Shown here: in pieces, positions 40,667 to 49,523 of the stretch | Layout of the letters: every line of letters begins with the position of its first letter | Position numbering within the stretch: the first letter of the stretch is position 1 | Assembly: GCA_947167075.1 (NCBI GenBank) | Contig: CAMVGR010000005.1 | Span: forward strand, 1 to 64,000 | Direction: 5' to 3' | Origin: an uncultured Bacteroidales bacterium | Lineage (GTDB): Bacteria > Bacteroidota > Bacteroidia > Bacteroidales > P3 | Length of the DNA: 64,000 nt | Program-made: the position numbers and the translations under genes | The notes under the pieces: model-generated | What the model was told of the DNA's origin: nothing | The model's input: the letters and a program-made list of their open reading frames with translations, nothing else | Databases searched by the model: none

Positions 40667-40849
40667 ATGAGCAATAAGAAATCCATACGTTTTTTCAATG
40701 ACCACGAGGTACGGGCCGTGTGGGACGAGGAGCGTAATCAGTGGTGGTTTTCTGTTCTTGATATATTGGGAGCTATAAACGAACAGGATGACCACGAGAA
40801 GAACCGAAACTATTAGAAGTATCTGAAGGCAAAACTGCGGAAGGAATAA
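40667..40849 (+). pseudogene. Truncated Bro-N/antirepressor-like gene fragment
   Basis: MSNKKSIRFFNDHEVRAVWDEERNQWWFSVLDILGAINEQDDHEKNRNY-TAG-KYLKAKLRKE-TAA; TAG sits where a W (TGG) would be expected. Confidence 0.65.
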
Positions 40850-40974
40850 AACGAGACAATAAGACATATCCGTTTGAAGAATAGAAATTTATCAAGTCTA
40901 TGACTTCCGAATAAATATAGAGAAAATGTATAGCCCTCCCTTTACAATAACGGACGCAATGCTTAAAGCAAGCT

Positions 40975-41199
40975 TTGCTGGAGATGGAAGAGAGTAACCA
41001 GAAAAGTAACCGGAAAAGTAACCAAAAAATTCTTGTGGCAATGAGGAGGAATCCCAAAGTCACAATCCGTGAACTACAAGAAGAAACGGGACTTTCCGAA
41101 AGTGGTGTGAAGAAAATTATTCGTCAACTTAGGGGTGAAGGCCTTGTGCAACGCATAGGAGGGGCGAAAGGCGGACACTGGGAAGTCCGACAGGAATAA
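40975..41199 (+). pseudogene. C-terminal winged-helix relic of an AlbA_2-type regulator
   Basis: ESNQKSNRKSNQKILVAMRRNPKVTIRELQEETGLSESGVKKIIRQLRGEGLVQRIGGAKGGHWEV. Confidence 0.6.
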
Positions 41200-41246
41200 A
41201 GTCCGTTAAAAAACAATGTTGTAATTCGAGAGTATAATTAACGACA

Positions 41247-41321
41247 ATGAGCAACAAGATTTCCATACGATTCTTTAATGACTACGTGGTGCGGGCCGTG
41301 TGGGAATCGCGTCGGATGTAG
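41247..41321 (+). pseudogene. Second Bro-N N-terminal fragment
   Basis: MSNKISIRFFNDYVVRAVWESRRM-stop; near-duplicate of 40667 start including upstream DNA. Confidence 0.65.
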
Positions 41322-41349
41322 ATGATATTTGAAGTGATAATTGTATTTT

Positions 41350-41382
41350 TTTGTGTAGTTTATTTATTTTGTGTATTTTTGC
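41350..41382 (+). promoter_or_regulatory. Bacteroidetes-type promoter for the AbiE-like operon
   Basis: TTTG 41350-41353, TATTTTTGC 41374-41382, 20-nt spacing. Confidence 0.6.
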
Positions 41383-41448
41383 AGCGTGTTTGTTCAAAAT
41401 CTTTGCTTGTTCAAAAATTTTGAACAACAGGTAATTAATGAACAAAAT

Positions 41449-42024
41449 ATGCAAAAAACAGAGACCCAAACCATCTTTTACCTGCTTCAAAACAAGGAAA
41501 ATGTAGGTAAAACCATCCGCGAAATTGCCTCTGCGGCGGGCGTTTCCGTAGGAGCGGTGCACAGCACGCTGACAGACCTCACCAATCGTGGTTTTATTGT
41601 CGATGACGGCAAAACGAGACTGCTCCGCAAACGTCAGTCACTAATCGATCATTGGACACAGGGCTATGCAGAAACGCTGAAGCCCAAACTTCTTATCAGC
41701 CGTTTCACATTCCTCTCGCCAGCGGTGCGAAACCAGTGGCAATCTATCCAACTGCCCGAAACGATGTGCTGGGGTGGAGAGCCGGCAGCAGCCCTGCTGG
41801 ATGGCCACATTCTACCCGAACGATGGGACATCTATACCGCTGACAATGCCGACGGTCTGATTGCCACAGGTCGTATGATACCAAATCGACAAGGCGAGAT
41901 ATTCGTCTACAAACGCTTCTGGCAAACTGCAGGTACGCCATTACTGGTGGTGTATGCCGACCTGTTGGCCACCAACGACGACCGCTGTCGCGAAACGGCT
42001 GAACGCATCAAGCCTCTACTATAA
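41449..42024 (+). CDS. Type IV TA AbiEi-like antitoxin (HTH)
   Basis: MQKTETQTIFYLLQNKENVGKTIREIASAAGVSVGAVHSTLTDLTNRGFI wHTH; followed by nucleotidyltransferase toxin. Confidence 0.75.
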   Translation: MQKTETQTIFYLLQNKENVGKTIREIASAAGVSVGAVHSTLTDLTNRGFIVDDGKTRLLRKRQSLIDHWTQGYAETLKPKLLISRFTFLSPAVRNQWQSIQLPETMCWGGEPAAALLDGHILPERWDIYTADNADGLIATGRMIPNRQGEIFVYKRFWQTAGTPLLVVYADLLATNDDRCRETAERIKPLL

Positions 42025-42030
42025 GAAACT

Positions 42031-42882
42031 ATGGAATACACAATTCACAAGGAGGAGCTTCAAAACGACCTGATGGCTGAGACGCTGCAGGTTTTAGCTG
42101 GCTGCTATAGACAATTGGGGGCTGAGGTGTTTGTGGTGGGTGCAGCGGCCCGCGACATTGCGTTGCGACTGCTGGATGTAACAAACGCACCTCGACGCAC
42201 GATGGATTTGGATGTGGCGGTGATGCTGCAAGACTGGAACCAGTATGAGCGGCTGACAAGCATTTTGTTGCAGAACCACTTCGAGAAAGCCCGGGAGAAA
42301 CAACGTTTCTACTATCTGGGAAGCAATGGACGCATCCGTTTCGAGGTGGACATTGTGCCGTTTGGCGCAATAGCCGAAGACGACCAAGTGGTATGGCCAC
42401 CAGAGGGATCGCCAGTGATGTCGGTGCGCTGTTTTGAGGATGTGATGCGGGCGGCTGACAAGGTGACGGTAGACGGAGACTTCGCTTTTCGGCTGGCATC
42501 ACTCAGCGGTCAGTTCCTAATCAAATTGGATACCTGGAACGACCGACGGATGAAGACAAAGAAAGACGCCGTCGACATGGCTTTTCTGTTACAGAATGTC
42601 TATGTCGCTTACGCATTGGCACACGACGGGCTGCCTCCTGAAGTGGACACCAACACAGAACAGTTCGACGTCATTGTGGCTGGCGCAGAATGGATGGCTG
42701 CCGACCTAAAAAAAATACTGTCCGATGAGCACCGACACTTCTATGCAGAAATGTTACGAGGAGAACTGGCAAAGAATGAGGAGAGCCCCTTGTTGAATGA
42801 CCTGCTTGACGTATCCGACAGCCGGAACTATAGATTATACCTCCGTGCGTTTGAACGTATGGTACAGATACTAAAGAAATGA
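42031..42882 (+). CDS. AbiEii-like nucleotidyltransferase toxin
   Basis: EVFVVGAAARDIALRLLDVTNAPRRTMDLDVAVML nucleotidyltransferase core; DIAVLLQ-type helix KKDAVDMAFLLQNV. Confidence 0.75.
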   Translation: MEYTIHKEELQNDLMAETLQVLAGCYRQLGAEVFVVGAAARDIALRLLDVTNAPRRTMDLDVAVMLQDWNQYERLTSILLQNHFEKAREKQRFYYLGSNGRIRFEVDIVPFGAIAEDDQVVWPPEGSPVMSVRCFEDVMRAADKVTVDGDFAFRLASLSGQFLIKLDTWNDRRMKTKKDAVDMAFLLQNVYVAYALAHDGLPPEVDTNTEQFDVIVAGAEWMAADLKKILSDEHRHFYAEMLRGELAKNEESPLLNDLLDVSDSRNYRLYLRAFERMVQILKK

Positions 42883-43661
42883 AAATACAATTTGTTAGCG
42901 ACCTGCACCTGGAATTTCCAGAGAACCGTGCCTATCTTGCGGAGCATCCGTTGGAGGTGACGGGCGACATATTGCTCGTTGCGGGCGACACCGCCTATCT
43001 CGACCTCCCCGATTCGAAAGAGGACACCTATTTGCGGTATGAATTCTGGAATTGGGCCTCGGAACACTATCAACGGGTGGTTGTATGCTTTGGCAACCAC
43101 GATTTCTATGGGCACTATGACCTTGCCACCATTCCCGACGGCTACTGCAAGCAGATACGGTCAAACGTACAGGCCTACTATAATGGAGTTGTCAATATGG
43201 GTGAAGTCGATATCATTGTCTCTACCCTTTGGGCATATATCAAACCCGAAAACTCTTATCTGACAGAGAGGGGCGTGAGTGACTTTTACCGAATCAGATA
43301 CAACGGCCACCGTCTTTCGTCCGACACCTTCAACCTTGAGCATAAGCGCTGCCTGCAGTTTGTGAAGAAGGCCGTCTCAGAGAGTATTGCAAAGTTCAAG
43401 ATCACGCTCACACATCATGTGCCGACAGGACTATGCACCGCTCCTGAGTTCCGCGACAGCCTGATAAATGGTGCTTTTACTGTGGAATTGGGAAACTACA
43501 TCGCAGAGTCAGGCATCGACTATTGGATTTACGGACACTCGCATAGGAATATCGACGCACAGATTGGCGACACACGTATCCTTTCTAACCAGTTGGGGTA
43601 CGTCTCTCATGGAGAACATAGAACTAACGGATTTGACCCAGGACGATGCATAATATTATAA
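42879..43661 (+). CDS. Metallophosphoesterase
   Basis: MKIQFVSDLHLEFPEN, VAGDTAYL, CFGNHDFYG, LTHHVPT, IYGHSHRN; 4-bp overlap with toxin gene. Confidence 0.92.
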   Translation: MKIQFVSDLHLEFPENRAYLAEHPLEVTGDILLVAGDTAYLDLPDSKEDTYLRYEFWNWASEHYQRVVVCFGNHDFYGHYDLATIPDGYCKQIRSNVQAYYNGVVNMGEVDIIVSTLWAYIKPENSYLTERGVSDFYRIRYNGHRLSSDTFNLEHKRCLQFVKKAVSESIAKFKITLTHHVPTGLCTAPEFRDSLINGAFTVELGNYIAESGIDYWIYGHSHRNIDAQIGDTRILSNQLGYVSHGEHRTNGFDPGRCIIL

Positions 43662-43673
43662 TATGAAGAAAAT

Positions 43674-44099
43674 ATGCAGGAACAACCTATCGTAATCAGG
43701 AACATGCAGGGAGAAGTGATCGCCAGGCTTGGAGAGGAGCAAGGCTGCACCGACGACCTCAGCACGGCATTCCTCAACGTGTTGGACCTGAGCAATGCCG
43801 ACCTTGAAGGTGCCAACCTCTCCGACGCCTATATTGGATTCTGCAACCTTACCGGCGCCAACCTTCGCAATGCCGATTTGAGGAATGCAGAAATAAAATG
43901 CTGCGAGGTGGCTGGTGCCGATTTCTCTGGTGCCGACCTCAGCAATGCTCAGATAGACTCAACAACCGACATCTGTCTAGACGCCATCACCGACGACGAA
44001 ACACCTTTCCTACCCACCATAGATCCTCATTCAAAAGTAATCCAACTTTTAGGACTACAGCGAGGGGGCGAGATTCAGGTGATAGGCTCACGACGGTGA
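43674..44099 (+). CDS. Pentapeptide-repeat protein
   Basis: NADLEGANLSDAYIGFCNLTGANLRNADLRNAEI...GADFSGADLSNAQI. Confidence 0.88.
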   Translation: MQEQPIVIRNMQGEVIARLGEEQGCTDDLSTAFLNVLDLSNADLEGANLSDAYIGFCNLTGANLRNADLRNAEIKCCEVAGADFSGADLSNAQIDSTTDICLDAITDDETPFLPTIDPHSKVIQLLGLQRGGEIQVIGSRR

Positions 44100-44875
44100 T
44101 CTTGTGCCGGTGGCTCTGGGTGGGGCATGGGGGATACACCTGCTATGGGCGGCTGGTTAGTGGACTGATTATTAAGCTTATCTACACTTAGCTCTGCATC
44201 AATATGTGGGGAGTTGGCATTGAAGGCCAACGCATTATCTGTCAATGTTATACTTCCAGCGTAGGCCGTGGTGCTGAAGCGGCCTGCCTCGTCCTGCACC
44301 ATCAGATAGAGGTGCACCTCGCTGCCGGCCATCTCGTCGGGCAGCAGGGCCTCGATGCGTTGAGAGCGACGATAGACGGGCGCCGTCAGATAGCCCATCC
44401 CTGTAGAGGGTGCATAGGCATAGAGCCGCACACTGTCGTAGGCGCTGGCGGGAGCATGCAGCGGATTTTTCTCGAAGCTGACACTCAGCACATTGCCTTC
44501 GTGCACCGACACCTCGCCCCCCTGCACCGGAGCCACCGGCCCCACCGACAGTTGCAGCCGACTCCAGTCCACCACCAGCTGCCCAGCTTCGAGCGAGAAG
44601 GCCGGCTGATTGAGGCTGACGAAGAGGTTGTAGGCCGTCATGCCCAGCTCGCGTGCCGAGGCCGTAAGTCCTTGCATCACAGCCCATCGCATGCGTGCTG
44701 CCAACTGCACCTCGCCTTTGAACGCCGTGCGGTGGGCCACCTGCGCCTCGGTGCGCGGGTTGTGCACCTGTGCCGGTCGGCTGCGCATGCACCACCGCCC
44801 GTTCCACATATATCCTATTGCCGGCCCCAGCTTGCCGCTGAAGCCCCCAAGATAACTGCCATACTGTTTCGCCAT
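44075..44875 (-). CDS. DUF6266-like family protein
   Basis: GGFSGKLGPAIGYMWNGRWCMRSRPAQVHNPRTEAQVAHRTAFKGEVQ; paralog of 29161..29763. Confidence 0.75.
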   Translation of the reverse strand: MAKQYGSYLGGFSGKLGPAIGYMWNGRWCMRSRPAQVHNPRTEAQVAHRTAFKGEVQLAARMRWAVMQGLTASARELGMTAYNLFVSLNQPAFSLEAGQLVVDWSRLQLSVGPVAPVQGGEVSVHEGNVLSVSFEKNPLHAPASAYDSVRLYAYAPSTGMGYLTAPVYRRSQRIEALLPDEMAGSEVHLYLMVQDEAGRFSTTAYAGSITLTDNALAFNANSPHIDAELSVDKLNNQSTNQPPIAGVSPMPHPEPPAQDHRREPIT

Positions 44876-45002
44876 ATCGCTGAATATTTGATTGTTGCAG
44901 AATATTTACATCGAATAGACCATCACTCTTCGAATGGTCATTCATATATGATAACTTACTTTTCTACTATTTATTGCTTACTCGACTAATATTTGACAAA
45001 AA

Positions 45003-45046
45003 GATGGTAAAAAGAAGGGTAGGCGATGAGTAAGAGATGGTCGGTT
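45003..45046. repeat. 11-bp period array, GATGAGTAAGA family, about four units
   Basis: GATG/GAAG starts at 45003, 45014, 45025 and 45036. Confidence 0.75.
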
Positions 45047-45236
45047 ATCATACTGATTATGTGATGCGAGGAAAAGCAAAGAATGGACATGAATGTGGAT
45101 TTTGAATGGCCATTGAAATCCAATAAGAAAATAGGACACGGCGACGACGAAGCAAACCGATTGTCGGTATTTTGGAAAAAGTGTGTATCTTTGCAGATGG
45201 AAAAAAATTGCTCAACAACGATATAACTAGTTTGAA

Positions 45237-45689
45237 ATGAAAATGGTAACAACACTTTTTGCAACGTTGCTCCCCATTGCACTAGCGATAACCACCGGAT
45301 GTGGACACGACGATGAGCCCCCCATACCTGCCAACGACGGCCAAGAAGGAATAGAGATGGTGGTGGGCGAATATGTGTTCCCCCTTACCTGCTACGACAA
45401 CAGCACGACGGAGGCCTTCCGCAGCATGTTGCCTATCACCATGGAGATGAGCGATTTGCACGGCAACGAGAAGTATCACTACCTATCCTCGACGCTACCC
45501 ACCAACACCATGCATCCCGACACCATACACCGAGGCGACATCATGCTCTATGGCAACAACTGCATCGTGGTATTCTACAAGACCTTTGCCACCAGCTATG
45601 CCTACTCGCCAATCGGTCGGCTGGATGATGTCGAGCAGCTGGAGACCGCCCTGGGGACTGGGGAAGTGACTGTAATGTTTAAGAAATAA
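45237..45689 (+). CDS. Hypothetical lipoprotein
   Basis: MKMVTTLFATLLPIALAITTGCGHDDEP lipobox; TATCTTTGC box at 45186-45194. Confidence 0.65.
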   Translation: MKMVTTLFATLLPIALAITTGCGHDDEPPIPANDGQEGIEMVVGEYVFPLTCYDNSTTEAFRSMLPITMEMSDLHGNEKYHYLSSTLPTNTMHPDTIHRGDIMLYGNNCIVVFYKTFATSYAYSPIGRLDDVEQLETALGTGEVTVMFKK

Positions 45690-45696
45690 CAACGAT

Positions 45697-46212
45697 ATGA
45701 AACGTATAGTAACAATCATCTGCACACTGGCACTGCTCTTCGGAACCACAGCCTGTGCACAAAAAAGAAAGGAAAACAAGGAAATGAAACGTACGCTAGT
45801 GGCCTACTTCTCGGCCACCGGAACCACCCGTGCCGCCGCCCAGCAGTTGGCCAAGGAGAAAGACGCCGACCTCTTCGAGATTGCCCCCGAGGTGCCCTAC
45901 ACCGCCGCCGACCTAGATTGGCGCGACAAGCAGTCGCGTTCGACCAAGGAGATGCAGGATCGCTCGTCGCGTCCCGCCATCAAAGGCATCTGCGAGAATA
46001 TGGCAGACTACGACACCGTGTGGATCGGATTCCCCGTGTGGTGGTACACTGCCCCCACCATCATCAACACCTTCATCGAGGCTCACGACCTGAGTGGCAA
46101 GGTGCTCAACGTCTTCGCCACCAGCGGTGGCAGCAGTGTGTCGGGCTCGGCCAAAGACCTGCAGAAAGCATACCCCCAATACACCTGGGGCGAAAGCCGC
46201 TTGATGAACTGA
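45697..46212 (+). CDS. Flavodoxin
   Basis: RTLVAYFSATGTTRAAAQQLAKEKDADLFEI; WIGFPVWWYTAPTIINTF. Confidence 0.9.
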   Translation: MKRIVTIICTLALLFGTTACAQKRKENKEMKRTLVAYFSATGTTRAAAQQLAKEKDADLFEIAPEVPYTAADLDWRDKQSRSTKEMQDRSSRPAIKGICENMADYDTVWIGFPVWWYTAPTIINTFIEAHDLSGKVLNVFATSGGSSVSGSAKDLQKAYPQYTWGESRLMN

Positions 46213-46247
46213 ACCAACCCCAATCAGCACAACCGCCCTATAGCAGA

Positions 46248-46697
46248 ATGATTGAACAGGCATTGGATTTTCTGAAAGAGCACATCGAAGGCGTGCTGGC
46301 TACGGTAGACGGCGACCGTCCCTGCCTGCGGGCATTCCAGATTATGAAGCAGGAGGGGGCAACCCTTTGGTTCGCCACCTCCGAGCGCAAGGAGGTGTAC
46401 CGCCAGCTGCGGCAGAACCCTCATGTGGAGTTTCTCGTGATGTGCGATAAAGTGTCGGTGCGATGCTCAGGGAGGGCCGACTTTGACGTGGCCGACAGCG
46501 ACCAGCGCTGGATATACGACCACAACGAGGTGCTGCGCCGCCTCTACCCGAGCTACGACACGATGGTGTACTTCAAACTCCCCGTCGAGCGGATGGACTA
46601 CTACGACCTGCGACCCACGCCACCCCTGCACAAATCGTTCGACATGGCCACAGGAGAGTGCAGCGACGGCTTTGTTGGTGCGCGCTTCTCTAAATGA
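46248..46697 (+). CDS. Pyridoxamine 5'-phosphate oxidase family protein
   Basis: EQALDFLKEHIEGVLATVDGDRPCLRAFQIMKQEGATLWFATSERKEVYRQLRQNPHVEF. Confidence 0.85.
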   Translation: MIEQALDFLKEHIEGVLATVDGDRPCLRAFQIMKQEGATLWFATSERKEVYRQLRQNPHVEFLVMCDKVSVRCSGRADFDVADSDQRWIYDHNEVLRRLYPSYDTMVYFKLPVERMDYYDLRPTPPLHKSFDMATGECSDGFVGARFSK

Positions 46698-47539
46698 CAG
46701 CATACCCTATGAATCGACTGGAAAACCTAGACTTTTGCATCCGCTACCTAATGCAGCAGGATGGAGTCGATGCCGAGGTGCCAACGACGCTCGAAGACAA
46801 ACAACGCCTGCTGCGAGCCCTGATGAACGTATGGGAACCGCAACCCCTGAGCGATGACTTTCTGCTGGCTCAGGATGCAGAGCTACAAGCACAGCTGAAC
46901 GACAAGGGCATCGAAGACATTACAGCGAGACCGCACGATGCAGAGCGTGATGGTGCGTCGGCCATCACACCACCACCAACGTCAAACTCGCGGCTTGTGC
47001 TTTGGCAGGGCGACATCACACGCCTGCGGGTGGATGCCATCGTCAATGCTGCCAACAGCAGAGGGCTCGGATGTTGGCTTCCGCTGCACGCCTGCATCGA
47101 CAATGCCATCCACTCTGCCGCCGGACTGCAGCTGCGGCAGGAGTGCAACCGTGTGCTCGAAGGAGGCGAGATAGCCACCGGCCAAGCCATAATCACACCG
47201 GCCTACAACCTGCCAGCCCAATATGTCATCCACACCGTGGGGCCCATCATCAGCGGCATACCCACTGCCGAGCAGGAGCGACAGTTGGCCGACTGCTACC
47301 GCAACAGCATGAGGCTGGCCGAGGCCAATGGTTGCCGCAGTATAGCCTTCTGCTGCATCTCGACAGGCGAGTTTCACTTCCCCAACCTCCAAGCTGCCGA
47401 GATAGCCGTGGCGACTGTAAAAGACTATACTTCCACACACGCCCTCTCACATTCACACAATAACGCCATGACAGCGGTGTTCAACGTATTCAAAGACATC
47501 GACTATGACATCTACAGCCACCTACTCGCAGCGCATTGA
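46694..47539 (+). CDS. Macro domain protein (predicted Zn-dependent ADP-ribosylhydrolase)
   Basis: LVLWQGDITRLRVDAIVNAANSRGLGCWLPLHACIDNAIHSAAGLQLRQEC...VIHTVGPI. Confidence 0.9.
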   Translation: MTAYPMNRLENLDFCIRYLMQQDGVDAEVPTTLEDKQRLLRALMNVWEPQPLSDDFLLAQDAELQAQLNDKGIEDITARPHDAERDGASAITPPPTSNSRLVLWQGDITRLRVDAIVNAANSRGLGCWLPLHACIDNAIHSAAGLQLRQECNRVLEGGEIATGQAIITPAYNLPAQYVIHTVGPIISGIPTAEQERQLADCYRNSMRLAEANGCRSIAFCCISTGEFHFPNLQAAEIAVATVKDYTSTHALSHSHNNAMTAVFNVFKDIDYDIYSHLLAAH

Positions 47540-48350
47540 CTCCTTGCGCCAAGCGATTGGCGAGGCCGACCACATCATCGTCGGTGCCGGTGCAGGGCTG
47601 ACCACCGCCGCTGGGCTCGACTATGCCGGCGAGGACTTCCGACGAGAATTCGCCCCCTGGATAGAGCGCTACGGCATCACCGACCTCTACACCGCTGGCT
47701 TCTACCCCTTCGAGAGCCAGGAGGAATACTGGGCATTCTGGGCCAAACACATCTGGTTCTGCCGCTACCGAACAGGAGCACTGCCACTATATAAGCGTCT
47801 CCATTCAATACTCAGCACTCGACATTCTACTTTCGTCGTCACCACCAATGTCGATGCCCAGTTTGAGCAGGCCGGTTTCCCCACGGAGAACATCTTCGCC
47901 ACACAGGGTGACTACTGCTGGTTCCAGCCTGCCAGCGGATCGCCCAAGCAGTTGGTGAGCAACCGCGAGTGGGTAGACCAAGTTCTACCCCTCATTAGCG
48001 ACTGCCGCATCCCGACGGAGATGCTGCCCACGATGCCCGATGGACAGCCCGCAGCGATGAACCTGCGCGTGGACGACACCTTCGTTGAGGACTTCCACTG
48101 GCAACAGCAGGCTCGCCGATACACCGACTTTGTGGCCAATGCCTCGCAAGAGCGGCTGCTACTCCTCGAGTTCGGCATCGGCTACAACACGCCCGGCATC
48201 ATCCGTCTACCCTTCGAGCAGTTCGCTCAGAAGTTCCCACACACCACCCTCGTCCGTTTCAACTCGGGCGACCCCGACCCCTATCTGCAGGACTTGCCAC
48301 GATTCATCCCCTTCACCGAGGATATTGCATCGGTGTTGGAGGAATTGTAG
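47505..48350 (+). CDS. SIR2-family protein, SirTM-like
   Basis: ADHIIVGAGAGLTTAAGLDYAGEDF; VVTTNVDAQFEQAGF; overlaps macro gene by 35 bp. Confidence 0.85.
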   Translation: MTSTATYSQRIDSLRQAIGEADHIIVGAGAGLTTAAGLDYAGEDFRREFAPWIERYGITDLYTAGFYPFESQEEYWAFWAKHIWFCRYRTGALPLYKRLHSILSTRHSTFVVTTNVDAQFEQAGFPTENIFATQGDYCWFQPASGSPKQLVSNREWVDQVLPLISDCRIPTEMLPTMPDGQPAAMNLRVDDTFVEDFHWQQQARRYTDFVANASQERLLLLEFGIGYNTPGIIRLPFEQFAQKFPHTTLVRFNSGDPDPYLQDLPRFIPFTEDIASVLEEL

Positions 48351-48379
48351 GTAGGAATGAGGAATGTTGCATCCAGTCG

Positions 48380-49297
48380 CTACATGCTGCGAGGCTGCAG
48401 GCTGCGTCGGTAGTCGCTGGGCGACTGGCCGAGGTGCTTCTGACAGTAGCGGCTGAAGTAGCTTAGGGTGGAGAAGTGCATCCGGTCGGCTATCTGCGTA
48501 AGCGACAGACGCTCGTCGTCGAGTTGCTTCTTCAGTATTGTCACCGTGGCACGGTTGATAAAGCTGCTTACGCTGTGGCCGGTGACACGCTTGACGGTGG
48601 CGGAGAGGTACTTTGACGACACGTGTAGCCGATCGGCATAGTAGCGCACCTCGCGCTCGGTGCGGCAGATGCCGGAATCGAGCAATGCTAGGAACTGTTT
48701 GACAATGTAGGCCGTGCGGTCGCTATGGGTCGCGATGGGGTCGCGATGGGCGTGGGGCTCGAAGATGTCGTACATCATCGTCAGGCAAAGACTACCCATC
48801 AACTCGCGATAGAAGAGCAGGTCGCGCTCCTCCATACGGTCGCGCAGGCGGTGGAAATCGTCGAGCAAACGGCTGGCTTGCTGGTCGGTGAGCTTGATGA
48901 TGGGGTTCTGATTGAGCGACACGGCGCCACCGATGCTGTAGTTGTTCGACGGCAACTGACTCTGAAGAAACTTGTAGTCGGCGGCGAACCACTCCACCTC
49001 CAGACTCGATGCGGCAACTAGATTCGTGGCACGGTTAGGGAAAGGCATCACCACCAGGTCGTTCTTCTCGATATGGTAGCAGCGTTCGTTGAACACAAAA
49101 CTCCCCTCCCCTGCCGTGCAGAGCAGGTGCATGCAGGTGCGGCTCAGCTCCGGAGCGTTCATCGCCAGAAAGTCGGTCGAATATAGAAAGTCTATCTGCA
49201 TCGTATTTTTATAACGGCAACCTAGCAAGTTAATTGTGTATCGATTGACGAACCACCACCGTAATCTTCCATTGGCGGAAGTGAGAAGCCTTTGCAA
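48380..49297 (-). CDS. AraC-family transcriptional regulator
   Basis: C-terminal HTH LSLTQIADRMHFSTLSYFSRYCQKHLGQSPSDYRRS. Confidence 0.9.
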   Translation of the reverse strand: MQRLLTSANGRLRWWFVNRYTINLLGCRYKNTMQIDFLYSTDFLAMNAPELSRTCMHLLCTAGEGSFVFNERCYHIEKNDLVVMPFPNRATNLVAASSLEVEWFAADYKFLQSQLPSNNYSIGGAVSLNQNPIIKLTDQQASRLLDDFHRLRDRMEERDLLFYRELMGSLCLTMMYDIFEPHAHRDPIATHSDRTAYIVKQFLALLDSGICRTEREVRYYADRLHVSSKYLSATVKRVTGHSVSSFINRATVTILKKQLDDERLSLTQIADRMHFSTLSYFSRYCQKHLGQSPSDYRRSLQPRSM

Positions 49298-49358
49298 ATC
49301 GTAGTCATTATCTTTTCATCAACTGTTCATTACCTAATTTTCACTTACAAAACTAATG

Positions 49359-49430
49359 GATAATAAATAGTTGACTAGGCGATGAATAGTTCATGAATAG
49401 ATAATGACTTGTAGATGTATCGTCGATTCG
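49359..49430. repeat. 11-bp period degenerate array (GATGAATAGTT, related to GATGAGTAAGA family)
   Basis: Unit starts at 49359, 49370, 49381, 49392, 49403, 49414 and 49425. Confidence 0.65.
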
Positions 49431-49523
49431 CAAGGATTTATCACCTCCGCCAATGGCTGATTGCGCTTATAATTTTAAAACATATACAATAAAAAATAGG
49501 CATGGCCGTTTTCTATATTTACA

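Noticed and set aside
29161-44875. Integrative element with integrase
   Set aside because: No tyrosine/serine recombinase, transposase or att-like tRNA repeat seen; only paralogs and relics suggest mobility
44235-44945. 236-aa ORF overlapping the DUF6266 gene
   Set aside because: Frame-shifted reading of the same strand; the 44075..44875 frame has the conserved motif
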